NCBI GenBank assembly: GCA_021778575.1
Contig: JAJYCH010000339.1
Coordinates: 1-5,837, forward strand
Length of the DNA: 5,837 nucleotides
Source of the DNA: Planctomycetota bacterium
Lineage (GTDB): Bacteria; Planctomycetota; Planctomycetia; Isosphaerales; Isosphaeraceae
Reading direction: 5' to 3'
The position numbers were made by a program, and so were the translations under genes. Shown in pieces: positions 1-5,837 of the stretch. How positions within the stretch are numbered: the stretch's first letter is position 1; each line of letters begins with the position of its first letter. The notes beneath the pieces are model-generated. The model was not told where the DNA came from. It did no database searches and was given only the letters and a program-made list of their open reading frames with translations.

Positions 1-1
1 C

Positions 2-709
2 GGGACCTCAGGGAGTCTGGCCACCCAGATGAATTCGCTGCTCAGCGTCGCGACGGCGGGAAGTTCGACCGGAGCGGTTGCGGAATCGTCGATTCCCCTG
101 CTGATCTCGACGATCGAAAGTGAGATGAGCCAGTCGTATTCCGCCACCGCCGTCAACGTCTACTACTACGCGACGGGTCAGGAGGTCTCGACCACGTCCA
201 GCGGTTCAAGCAGTTCGTCAATCGACCTGACCAAGGTGGCCACCGCGCAGAACACGGCGTATTCCACGTTCGCCACGGCGATCCGTCAGGCGGAGACGAC
301 TCTGGTCAGTTCGACCACCAGTAGCGGGACTACCTCACCCACGGGAACAGTCGCGAGCGTCAATGCGACGATCGGCATCCAGGTCCAGACCTTGTCCGAT
401 GCGTTGACGACCGAGCTGTCCTCGACATCCGACTCCTCGGACCTCGGGCCGCTCCAAGCTTCGTTGACGGGATCGGCGGCGGGCACTCTCGCCACGGAAC
501 TGACCAACCTGGTCAGGGCGGCGGGAACCAGTGGAACAATCGCGCAAGCGGATCTCCCCTTGCTGTTCCAGGCCGTGGATAACGCGATCGCGGCATCCTA
601 CAACGCCACATCGATCGATAATTATCTCCTCGCCTCCAGTTTCTCATCCTCCAGCACCGGCACCGGAACCACCACGGGAACGGGAACCATGGGAACCAGC
701 GGCTACTGA
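2..709 (+). CDS. Repetitive Ser/Thr/Gly/Ala-rich protein of unknown function, 5'-truncated by the window edge
   Basis: I do not recognise this protein. The reading frame is open from base 2 to the TGA at 707-709. An ATG lies at 29, but I do not take it as the start, because the codons before it (ending GSLATQ) belong to a repeat unit that recurs later in the protein. The segment coded at 11-178 (GSLATQMNSLL... to ...SYSATAVNVYYYATG) aligns with that at 482-640 (GTLATELTNLV... to ...SYNATSIDNYLLASS). Shared features include LAT, PLL and SY-x-AT, with one three-residue gap. Ser/Thr/Gly linkers separate the units, and the protein ends in a TGTGTTTGTGTMGTSGY tail. No cysteine, membrane segment or catalytic motif is visible. 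The composition and linkers suggest a secreted or surface protein, but any signal peptide would lie outside the window. It converges on xseB across a shared hairpin. I am confident it is coding because the repeat is conserved at protein level; the function is unknown. Confidence 0.72.
   Translation, partial: GTSGSLATQMNSLLSVATAGSSTGAVAESSIPLLISTIESEMSQSYSATAVNVYYYATGQEVSTTSSGSSSSSIDLTKVATAQNTAYSTFATAIRQAETTLVSSTTSSGTTSPTGTVASVNATIGIQVQTLSDALTTELSSTSDSSDLGPLQASLTGSAAGTLATELTNLVRAAGTSGTIAQADLPLLFQAVDNAIAASYNATSIDNYLLASSFSSSSTGTGTTTGTGTMGTSGY
11..178 (+). repeat. Protein-level tandem repeat, copy 1
   Basis: This encodes about 56 residues, from GSLAT to YYYATG, and matches the segment at 482-640. 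The final 25 residues align without gaps (IPLL/LPLL, then SYSAT/SYNAT). The period is about 471 nt (157 residues). The similarity is clear in protein but poor in DNA, so the duplication is old. Confidence 0.65.
482..640 (+). repeat. Protein-level tandem repeat, copy 2
   Basis: This is the second copy of the unit at 11-178, three residues shorter in the Gly/Ser/Thr stretch. It is preceded by a helical-looking segment (VNATIGIQVQTLSDALTTEL, about 360-420) whose counterpart for copy 1 would lie left of the window. It is followed by the Ser/Thr/Gly tail. Confidence 0.65.
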
Positions 710-725
710 TCGTTTGGCAGCAAAT

Positions 726-770
726 GACTCCTCAAGGCGACTGGTCAAAGTTCCGCCGCCTTGAGGAGTC
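726..770. terminator. Perfect 14-bp inverted repeat, probable bidirectional terminator
   Basis: The arms GACTCCTCAAGGCG (726-739) and CGCCTTGAGGAGTC (757-770) are perfect reverse complements around a 17-nt loop. The hairpin sits 16 nt from the stop codons of both convergent genes (709 on plus, 787 on minus). On the plus strand it is followed by TTGTTGCT, and on the minus strand by ATTTGCTG. Both are only modestly T-rich, so classic intrinsic termination is plausible but not textbook. It may instead stabilise 3' ends. Confidence 0.75.
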
Positions 771-786
771 TTGTTGCTATGCGGGA

Positions 787-1044
787 TTATCCCGAACGAC
801 CGTCGACGGTGGTTGCCGCTGAGTCGAACGGTCCGGTGATTGGCTGGCCGGCGTCGTCCACTCCGGTCAAGAGCGTCACCGATCGTTCGGCCTGGTCGAG
901 CAATTTCTGGCACTGGCCGATGAGCTTGACACCCTGCTCATACCGTTCGAGTGCCAGGCTCAAGGCGGGACGGCCTCGTTCCAGTTCGTCGACAATTCGC
1001 TCGAGTTCGTCAACGGCATCTTCAAACTGTACCGGTTCGCTCAT
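787..1044 (-). CDS. xseB: Exodeoxyribonuclease VII small subunit
   Basis: This encodes 85 residues, the usual size for XseB. Several small subunits assemble with one XseA to form exonuclease VII, a cytoplasmic nuclease that degrades single-stranded DNA from either end into oligonucleotides without needing a metal ion. The family pattern is clear: FEDAVDELERIVDELERG at residues 7-24, then LALERYEQGVKLIGQCQKLLDQAERSV at about 30-56, two helices that form a hairpin. The tail after residue 60 is variable. The frame extends upstream to another ATG at 1131, but that extension lies inside the 3' end of xseA and has no family similarity. The ATG at 1044 is preceded by AGGTGA (1054-1049) four bases away, so I chose it. 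It lies 40 nt after the xseA stop, almost certainly in the same transcript, and is the last gene before the hairpin at 726-770. The usual neighbour in many bacteria, ispA, is absent here. Confidence 0.93.
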   Translation of the reverse strand: MSEPVQFEDAVDELERIVDELERGRPALSLALERYEQGVKLIGQCQKLLDQAERSVTLLTGVDDAGQPITGPFDSAATTVDGRSG

Positions 1045-1084
1045 GATTTCACCTGTTTTTCTGTTGGTAAGCTGATATCCACAA

Positions 1085-2251
1085 TCAAGAGTTTGTGCGA
1101 ATCGTTTCGACCGTGGCCACGATCGAGCCATCGGCCAGGCGGACCTCGATCGAATCGCCGGGCTGAACCTGGTTGGCGTTGGTCAACGGCCTGGTTTCAC
1201 CGGGAATCAAGGCGAGGGCGTAGCCTCGGGCGAGCACGGCCAGCGGGCTGAGCGCTTCGAGCTTGCCGGCCAGCCGGGCAACCCGGTGGCGACGATCATC
1301 GACCTGGCGACGGAGCCCACGATCGAGCCCGGTGGAGAGATCGTCGAGCCCCTGGCGAGCGTCGGCCAATCGGTCGCGAGCATCACGGAGGAGCCGGGTC
1401 TGGAGCCGGTCGAGCGCCTGGCGAACCTCGCGGGCGTCGGGCACGACGCGCTCGCCCGCCTCGCTCGGAGTCAGAGCGCGGAAGTCGGCCGCGTGGTCGG
1501 CCAGGGTGACGTCAACCTCGTGACCGATCGCCGAGACCACGGGCAGGCTTGAACCGGCGATCGCGCGAGCCACGACCTCTTCGTTGAATGTCCACAGATC
1601 TTCCAGGCTCCCGCCGCCCCGGGTCACGACGATCAGGTCGGCCCCATCGACCCGGTTGGCCAGCTCGATCGCGCGGGCGACTTCCTGGGCGGAGCCGGCA
1701 CCTTGCATCTTGGCCGGAGCGATCAGGATCTCGGTCGCCGACCACCGCCGCCCGGTCACCTGCAAGAAGTCGCGGATCGCCGCGCCGGTCGGGCTGGTCA
1801 CGACCACGATCCGCCGGGGGAACCGAGGCAACGGCCGCTTCCGATCGGGATCGAACAGTCCTTCGGCCTTGAGCTTCTCGAACCGCTGCCGGAATGCCAG
1901 TTCGAGTGCGCCGATGCCTTCGGGTTCGATCCGACGAATCGAGACCTGATAATCCCCCCGAGGGGCATAGACCGACAGCTCGCCCCAGACCCGGACCGAC
2001 AGTCCGTCGGCGAGATCAAACGGCAATCGTGACGCGACGCTTTTCCAGATGACCGCCTTGATCTGTGCTGATTCGTCTTTCAAGCTCAGATAAACATGTC
2101 GCGAGCGTGGTCGAGCCAGATTCGAGACCTCGCCCACGAGCGCCACGTCGGAAAAATCGGTTTCCAGAACGTTCTTGATCCGCGCAGTCAACTGCGAGAC
2201 CGAACAGATCGCCGGCTCATCGCGGAGGTCAAACAGAGGCATGCTGGCCAT
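1085..2251 (-). CDS. xseA: Exodeoxyribonuclease VII large subunit
   Basis: This is the catalytic subunit of exonuclease VII, 388 residues from the chosen start. In order it has an N-terminal OB-fold that binds single-stranded DNA (about 15-110, with VALVGEVSNLARPRSRHVYLSLKD), the catalytic domain (about 125-270), a charged helical stretch (about 270-330) and a C-terminal segment with SPLAVLARGYAL (335-346) followed by a short beta-rich tail. Family signatures in the catalytic domain are TSPTGAAIRDFL (152-163), GGGSLEDLW (212-220), AIGHEVDVTLADHAADFRA (241-259) and TPSEAGE (261-267). It is shorter than the E. coli protein (456 residues), mainly through a shorter coiled-coil stretch, which is common outside enterobacteria. 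All conserved motifs are intact. An upstream in-frame TTG at 2278 overlaps the stop of the preceding gene, but ATG 2251 has AAGGAA five bases upstream and is preferred. ATG 2242 is a weaker alternative. Confidence 0.95.
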   Translation of the reverse strand: MASMPLFDLRDEPAICSVSQLTARIKNVLETDFSDVALVGEVSNLARPRSRHVYLSLKDESAQIKAVIWKSVASRLPFDLADGLSVRVWGELSVYAPRGDYQVSIRRIEPEGIGALELAFRQRFEKLKAEGLFDPDRKRPLPRFPRRIVVVTSPTGAAIRDFLQVTGRRWSATEILIAPAKMQGAGSAQEVARAIELANRVDGADLIVVTRGGGSLEDLWTFNEEVVARAIAGSSLPVVSAIGHEVDVTLADHAADFRALTPSEAGERVVPDAREVRQALDRLQTRLLRDARDRLADARQGLDDLSTGLDRGLRRQVDDRRHRVARLAGKLEALSPLAVLARGYALALIPGETRPLTNANQVQPGDSIEVRLADGSIVATVETIRTNS

Positions 2252-2256
2252 GGGCG

Positions 2257-2262
2257 TTCCTT
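2257..2262 (-). promoter_or_regulatory. Ribosome binding site of xseA
   Basis: On the minus strand this reads AAGGAA, five bases before ATG 2251. It decides between the ATG and the upstream TTG at 2278, which would overlap the end of the ACP-like gene. It lies in the 23-nt gap between the two genes, so xseA can initiate translation independently within the operon. Confidence 0.6.
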
Positions 2263-2274
2263 CGCGGTCTTGAC

Positions 2275-2565
2275 TCAATCCATCCCGAAATCATGAACAA
2301 AATGCTTCTCTGCCGTGACCTGATCCTTCGGCACGCCCAACTGTTCGGAGATCAGGTTGCGGAGGATGACCCAGACTTCCTCGGGATGCCAGGCCGGCGT
2401 GACGCCCGATTTCTCGCACAGGGCGGCCGGGCAGAGCGTGAGCTTACCGAGGATGTACTGGTAAGCCTGGCCGACGGTGCCGATTGGCTCGGCGTCGCGG
2501 TCGTCGATCTTGATCCCGAAGGTCTCTTCCATCTCGATGATCAGTTCAACGCCATCGAGCCCCAT
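2275..2565 (-). CDS. Acyl-carrier-protein-like protein with its halves in swapped order
   Basis: This encodes 96 residues related to acyl carrier proteins, but in permuted order. Residues 2-42 (GLDGVELIIEMEETFGIKI..., ...TVGQAYQYILGKL) match helix II to the C-terminus of a normal ACP. Residues 61-96 (VWVILRNLISEQLGV..., ...FVHDFGMD) match helix I to the residues just before the phosphopantetheine serine. A linker (about 43-60) with two cysteines (C45, C50) joins them. The modified serine of the usual DSL motif is absent: the first half starts MGLD and the second ends FGMD followed by TGA. The frame has a stop (TAG at 2616-2614) 16 codons upstream and no ACP sequence in between, so this is not simply a wrong start. 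ATG 2565 follows GAGGGAG by six bases. It may be a non-acylated ACP-fold protein; without the serine, acyl carriage in the normal way is doubtful. It is the first gene of the cluster with xseA and xseB. Confidence 0.8.
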   Translation of the reverse strand: MGLDGVELIIEMEETFGIKIDDRDAEPIGTVGQAYQYILGKLTLCPAALCEKSGVTPAWHPEEVWVILRNLISEQLGVPKDQVTAEKHFVHDFGMD

Positions 2566-2727
2566 TGTCGGCTCCCTCAGTTTCGGACCATCCGGAGGGC
2601 ATTCCCACCTGGACTAATGAACCCGATTGAGGCTCGTTGTGCAAGGTCGATCGGTCGCGATTGCGGGGATGGGTGTCTCGGTCAAGCTTCATGGAAACTT
2701 GATCGGGGGTTCGTAAGAGATTCTCTA

Positions 2728-2763
2728 GATTTCTTTACAAGAGTGTTTCCTCGATTTCTTTAC
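2728..2763. repeat. Direct repeat of an 11-mer, candidate regulatory sites
   Basis: GATTTCTTTAC occurs at 2728-2738 and again at 2753-2763, identical over 11 bases with start points 25 bases apart. A palindrome, AGAGATTCTCT (2716-2726), lies just to the left. The cluster sits about 65-110 bases before the DUF1559 start and about 150-200 bases before the ACP-like start. Two identical copies in an AT-rich patch between divergent genes suggest a protein-binding site, but this is inference only. Confidence 0.35.
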
Positions 2764-2815
2764 GCATCTTGAGCTACTCGCTCGCGCGAACCTCTGGATG
2801 CCACTCTCGTGACCT

Positions 2816-2819
2816 GGAG
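2816..2819 (+). promoter_or_regulatory. Ribosome binding site supporting a TTG start
   Basis: GGAG ends eight bases before TTG 2828. An in-frame TGA at 2810-2812 excludes any start further upstream, and the pilin-like motif begins at the fifth residue. The site and the TTG therefore fix the start of the DUF1559 gene. Confidence 0.55.
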
Positions 2820-2827
2820 CTTCTCTC

Positions 2828-3892
2828 TTGAAACGCCGTGGATTTACCTTGATCGAACTGCTGGTGGTGATCGCCATCATTGCCGTCTTGATTGCCTTGT
2901 TATTGCCCGCCGTGCAGGCGGCTCGCGAAGCGGCCCGGCGGATGCAGTGTACCAACAACCTCAAGCAACTGGGGCTGGCACTCGCCAATTATGAAAGCAG
3001 CAATGGCTGCTTCCCGCCCACCGGATCCGACGATCCCGGCGACGGCAAGGACAACGATTTCTCGGCCAAGGCTCGACTGCTTCCGTTCATGGAGCAGACG
3101 AACGTCTACAACTCGCTCAATCAGACCTACTATGGTATGAGCTTGAAACAGCCCGGGATCAATACGACGGCCATCTGCACGACGATCAACTCGTTCAACT
3201 GTCCGTCCGACGGCAATGACCCCAACTTCACGACCCTTGGTTTCAAGGTTGGCCAGACCAATTACGGCAACAACCTGGGCCTGTCGATTACTTTCAACGG
3301 TCTCGCGTACGACGGACCCACCTGGCGGATGAACGATACCGCCAAAGGCGGCCCGACGACGATCGCCTCGGTTCTCGACGGAACCTCGAACACCGCGAGC
3401 CACTCCGAGTGGGTCAAGGGACGTAATGTCGGCACCGGTCGCCAGGCGGTCTGGACCGGGACGATGGCCTACAGCCGGACCCCGGGATCGTACTGGCCGG
3501 CTCCCAACGGGGCGTATCAGACCGTCGCGCAGGTTCTCCAGCAGGTCGCCAGCAATTGCCAGCCAAACATCAATTCCCAGGCGACCTGGGACCAGAAAGG
3601 GATGGCCTGGTATTGCAACCTCGCGGGCGTCGGCGGCGGCTACAGCCACCTCCTGGCTCCGAACAAGCCGGCGTGCTTTTATCCCCAGTACAATTCCGCG
3701 AAGTACAACGAGCCCGCGCCCGGCAACGACGACGTCACGATGATGAACGCCCAGTCGTTCCATCCCGGCGGCGTGAACGTCAGTTTCCTCGACGGCTCGG
3801 TCAAGTTCATCAAGGACTCGATCTCTCTGACGACCTGGGGAGCGCTCGCCACCAAGGCCGGCGGTGAGATCATCAGCGCCGATCAGTATTGA
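2828..3892 (+). CDS. DUF1559 domain protein with type IV pilin-like N-terminus
   Basis: This encodes 354 residues. The N-terminus [20 protein letters not shown] is a prepilin/pseudopilin signal: a short basic leader, Gly5 before the expected prepilin-peptidase cut, Phe6 as the likely N-methylated residue, Glu10 (position 5 of the mature chain), and a hydrophobic helix to about residue 27. [26 protein letters not shown] (27-52) continues the pattern typical of the planctomycete DUF1559 family. Later family marks are FNCPSD (123-128), DGTSNT (184-189) and the C-terminal H-x9-DG motif (His312, Asp322, Gly323) followed by VKFI. Seven cysteines (41, 61, 117, 125, 244, 263, 283) suggest disulfides in an exported domain. 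The start is TTG, since an in-frame stop lies six codons upstream. These proteins are abundant paralogues in planctomycetes and are thought to lie at the cell surface or in pseudopilus-like structures; their exact role is unknown. It seems to be transcribed alone or with the next gene, 115 bases downstream. Confidence 0.93.
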   Translation: MKRRGFTLIELLVVIAIIAVLIALLLPAVQAAREAARRMQCTNNLKQLGLALANYESSNGCFPPTGSDDPGDGKDNDFSAKARLLPFMEQTNVYNSLNQTYYGMSLKQPGINTTAICTTINSFNCPSDGNDPNFTTLGFKVGQTNYGNNLGLSITFNGLAYDGPTWRMNDTAKGGPTTIASVLDGTSNTASHSEWVKGRNVGTGRQAVWTGTMAYSRTPGSYWPAPNGAYQTVAQVLQQVASNCQPNINSQATWDQKGMAWYCNLAGVGGGYSHLLAPNKPACFYPQYNSAKYNEPAPGNDDVTMMNAQSFHPGGVNVSFLDGSVKFIKDSISLTTWGALATKAGGEIISADQY

Positions 3893-4007
3893 CCGACGAT
3901 CGGCCCCGGGCGGTTCTCGGTTGCCAGTCGGGCGTGGAAAGTGGATGCTGATCCGTGGGATTCGTCGGACTTTCGGCGCTCCTCGGACCGGAACAGGACC
4001 ACTGACC

Positions 4008-5837
4008 ATGACCCAGACGGCAACCTCAGTCTCGTCGTTGGCCTCGACCGGGCGGGATTCGGAACCGGCACCGTCGATCCGCCGGGCGCTGCGTCGGGTC
4101 GACCTCCGGCTCCGAACGGCCCGGTCGGTCAAGGGTTTGGGGTTGGTCGCCCTGGTGGGCTCGCTGGGCGCGGTCCTGGGGATGGCGGCCGATTTCTCGT
4201 GGAATTTGCCCGAGGCTGTCCGGTGGGGGATCTGGTCGGTCTGGGTTCTCGACCTGGGGTTGCTGGTGGGTCTGGTCGTGCTCCGGCCCTGGCTCCGGAA
4301 AACGCGCTGGCTCGACCTGGCGGCGGTGGCCGAGCGGGCCGACCCGAAACTTGGTGAACGTCTGACCGGATCGATCGCGCTGCTCGATCGGTCGAGCCCG
4401 GCCAACGGGTCGCCGGCGCTGGTGGCTGCCCTGGCTGAAGATGCGGCGGGGCAGATCGGCGGATTCGACCCGAAACGCGTCAAGGGATCGGGCAAGCCAT
4501 TCCGCTGGCTGGCGGTCGGGCTGGCGAGCGTCGGGCTCGTGGCGGCTCCAAGCTTCGCCCGGCCCGACCCGTTCGCGACGCTGAGCCTCCGGTTCCTGGC
4601 TCCCTGGCTCGAACTTGAGCGGATCGGCTGGTTCACCATTGAGGTCACGCCGGGCGACAAGGTCGTCGCGATCGGCACCGAGTTTCCGGTCGAGGCTCGC
4701 CTGACGCCTCGGTTCGGCTCGCTCCACGCCCCGGAAACCGCGACCCTGGAATGGACCGACGAACGGGGATCGTGGTTCCCGATCGCGATGACCGTCAAGA
4801 GTTCGCCCGAAGCGACTGGCCGCCCAGTCTTCGAGGCAACCTTGCCGCCAGTGGCTGACGCTTGCCGATACCGGGTCTCGACGACCGTGGCGCGGAGCCG
4901 GGATTTCCGGGTCTCGGCGGTCTCGCCCCCCGAGCCTTGCGAGTTCACCGCCCGGATCGAGCCGCCGTCCTACACCAAACTTCCCCCGGCGAACGCCAAG
5001 GACCCCGCGCGGATCGAGGCGATTGAGGGAAGCCGCGTTGTCCTCACGTTCTATTCGTGCAGCCCGTTCCGCGAATTCACGCTGGTCTGGCCCAGCTTGG
5101 CGTCGGGTGGGACCAGGACGATCGACTCGCCGCCGCCCGGCGACGGCAAGCATATGAGCATCCCGGTCGAGGCCGAGGCGTCCGGTCCGTTCGTTCTGAC
5201 CTTGCGCGAGAGCGTCTTGCACGCTGGTCTGGATGGCCCATCGCAGACCCGTCAGATCACCGTCAAGCCCGACGCGCCGCCGACCCTGGCGCTCCAGGGG
5301 CCGCCGTCGAAAAGTGAGGGCCGCCCCGATGACGTGCTCCAGCTCGGAATCGCCGCTCGCGATGACTTCGGGGTCGCGACGGCCGAGATCCATTACGAGA
5401 TCCGCCGAGGCGGGTCGGAAGCCGAGACCCAGGCGGGCAAGACCAGCTTGAAGCTCGACGGTCTGGGCAGCCCGATCGCCCGGGGCGTGGCCTCGCTGGC
5501 GCTCCGCGAGCTGGCGCTTCAGCCGGGCGATTCGGTGGCCTATCGCGTGCTCGTGACCGATAACCGACCCGCTCCGAAAGGGCCGAACCAGACCTGGTCC
5601 GACGCCCGGACGATCACCGTCAGCGACAAGGCCGAGCCGATGATCGCCCGCGACGACCGGCTCCGTCGCGAGTCGTTCCAGACCCGGCTCGACGAGATCC
5701 GCGTGGCCAACGCCGCCAATCGTCGCGAGACCGAGCAACTCCGCTACGCCGCCGACGCCGCCCAGCGGACCGGCGCCGCCTGGGACGCCGGTCGCGACGC
5801 CGACCTGGCCGCCCGCGAGGTCGCAGCCCGCGTCGTC
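4008..5837 (+). CDS. Large membrane-anchored DUF4175-like protein, 3'-truncated by the window edge
   Basis: The frame is open for 610 codons to the last base, with no stop. Three hydrophobic segments are visible: about 41-62 (GLGLVALVGSLGAVLGMAA), 72-93 (WGIWSVWVLDLGLLVGLVVL) and 167-182 (WLAVGLASVGLVAA). Between the second and third lies WLDLAAVAERADPKLGERLTG, like the ERR-x-PELG-x-RL stretch I associate with planctomycete DUF4175-like proteins. Residues 205-540 look like several beta-sandwich domains, with VTPGDKVVAIGTEFPVEARL, PPSYTKLPP, RDDFGVATAEIHYEI and VLVTDNRPAPKGPNQTW. From about 547 the chain becomes charged and helical (RLRRESFQTRLDEI...), the start of a probable coiled coil. I chose ATG 4008, with AGGA at 3995-3998; ATG 3945 is in frame and adds 21 residues. 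In related genomes such genes often lie near MoxR/DUF58/VWA-type clusters, but the downstream region is not visible. The function is unknown; it is probably an inner-membrane protein with a large exported domain. Confidence 0.85.
   Translation, partial: MTQTATSVSSLASTGRDSEPAPSIRRALRRVDLRLRTARSVKGLGLVALVGSLGAVLGMAADFSWNLPEAVRWGIWSVWVLDLGLLVGLVVLRPWLRKTRWLDLAAVAERADPKLGERLTGSIALLDRSSPANGSPALVAALAEDAAGQIGGFDPKRVKGSGKPFRWLAVGLASVGLVAAPSFARPDPFATLSLRFLAPWLELERIGWFTIEVTPGDKVVAIGTEFPVEARLTPRFGSLHAPETATLEWTDERGSWFPIAMTVKSSPEATGRPVFEATLPPVADACRYRVSTTVARSRDFRVSAVSPPEPCEFTARIEPPSYTKLPPANAKDPARIEAIEGSRVVLTFYSCSPFREFTLVWPSLASGGTRTIDSPPPGDGKHMSIPVEAEASGPFVLTLRESVLHAGLDGPSQTRQITVKPDAPPTLALQGPPSKSEGRPDDVLQLGIAARDDFGVATAEIHYEIRRGGSEAETQAGKTSLKLDGLGSPIARGVASLALRELALQPGDSVAYRVLVTDNRPAPKGPNQTWSDARTITVSDKAEPMIARDDRLRRESFQTRLDEIRVANAANRRETEQLRYAADAAQRTGAAWDAGRDADLAAREVAARVV

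Larger units (their letters stand above)
2566..2827. other. Divergent intergenic region between the ACP-like gene and the DUF1559 gene
   Basis: These 262 bases should hold the promoters of the leftward ACP-xseA-xseB cluster and the rightward DUF1559 gene. The stretch at about 2695-2770 is visibly richer in A and T than its surroundings and carries a repeated 11-mer and a palindrome. I found no convincing pair of -35 and -10 boxes on either strand. For example, TTTACA at 2734-2739 has no good partner. I see no small ORF with a family signature and no RNA gene. Confidence 0.5.

Noticed and set aside
29..31. ATG 29 as the start of the first gene
   Set aside because: The preceding in-frame codons belong to a repeat unit found again at 482, so translation must begin upstream of the window.
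1045..1131. Extension of xseB to an upstream in-frame ATG at 1131
   Set aside because: The added 29 residues overlap the xseA coding end and do not resemble XseB. The ATG at 1044 has a good AGGTGA site.
2641..2664. Possible inverted repeat GCAAGG...GATTGC in the intergenic region
   Set aside because: Only the outermost four bases pair cleanly and the inner positions mismatch, so it is not better than chance.
2293..2772. A 159-codon plus-strand ORF over the ACP-like gene and the intergenic region
   Set aside because: It is a shadow of the ACP-like gene, whose minus-strand product has clear ACP similarity. The plus-strand product has none.
3893..4007. Possible terminator between the DUF1559 gene and the membrane protein gene
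   Set aside because: Only a 4-bp CCGA/TCGG stem at 3893-3903 and GC-rich sequence without a T-tract were found, which is not enough to call a terminator.
2900..4948. A 682-codon minus-strand ORF opposite the DUF1559 gene and the start of the membrane protein
   Set aside because: It is antisense to two well-supported genes, spans their intergenic gap, and has an Arg/Ser/Pro-rich composition without any family motif. Long antisense frames are expected in GC-rich DNA.
4026..5738. A 570-codon minus-strand ORF opposite the membrane protein
   Set aside because: The product is Arg/Gly/Asp/Pro-rich with no recognisable domain. The plus-strand frame shows membrane helices and conserved planctomycete motifs.

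Overview
The window is high-GC bacterial DNA that most likely comes from a planctomycete. The main evidence is the gene at 2828-3892. It encodes a DUF1559-type protein with a type IV pilin-like N-terminus and the C-terminal H-x9-DG signature, a family greatly expanded in Planctomycetota. The large membrane protein starting at 4008, of a kind I associate with the same phylum, agrees with this. Placement below phylum level (an Isosphaeraceae-like lineage is plausible) is only a guess.

Layout. (1) 2-709 (+): the 3' part of a low-complexity Ser/Thr/Gly/Ala-rich protein of unknown function. It is built from a diverged tandem repeat of about 157 residues, and its true start lies left of the window. 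(2) 726-770: a perfect 14-bp inverted repeat midway between two convergent genes, probably a terminator serving both. (3) 2565 down to 787 (-): a compact three-gene cluster of an acyl-carrier-protein-like gene, xseA and xseB, with gaps of 23 and 40 nt. XseA and XseB are the two subunits of exodeoxyribonuclease VII. (4) 2566-2827: a divergent intergenic region with a repeated 11-mer and a short palindrome. (5) 2828-3892 (+): the DUF1559 gene, starting at TTG. (6) 4008 to the right edge (+): the first 610 codons of a membrane-anchored protein resembling DUF4175-like planctomycete proteins. Its frame stays open to the end of the window.

The most unusual object is the 96-residue ACP-like protein. 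Its N-terminal third matches the second half of a normal ACP (helix II onward), and its C-terminal third matches the first half (helix I to the loop before the phosphopantetheine serine). It therefore looks like a circularly permuted carrier-protein fold whose ends fall at the prosthetic-group site, with the serine absent. Its position directly upstream of xseA-xseB is also unusual. Exonuclease VII is a housekeeping DNA-repair nuclease and the DUF1559 protein is probably an envelope or surface protein. Nothing in the sequence links the three functional blocks into one pathway.
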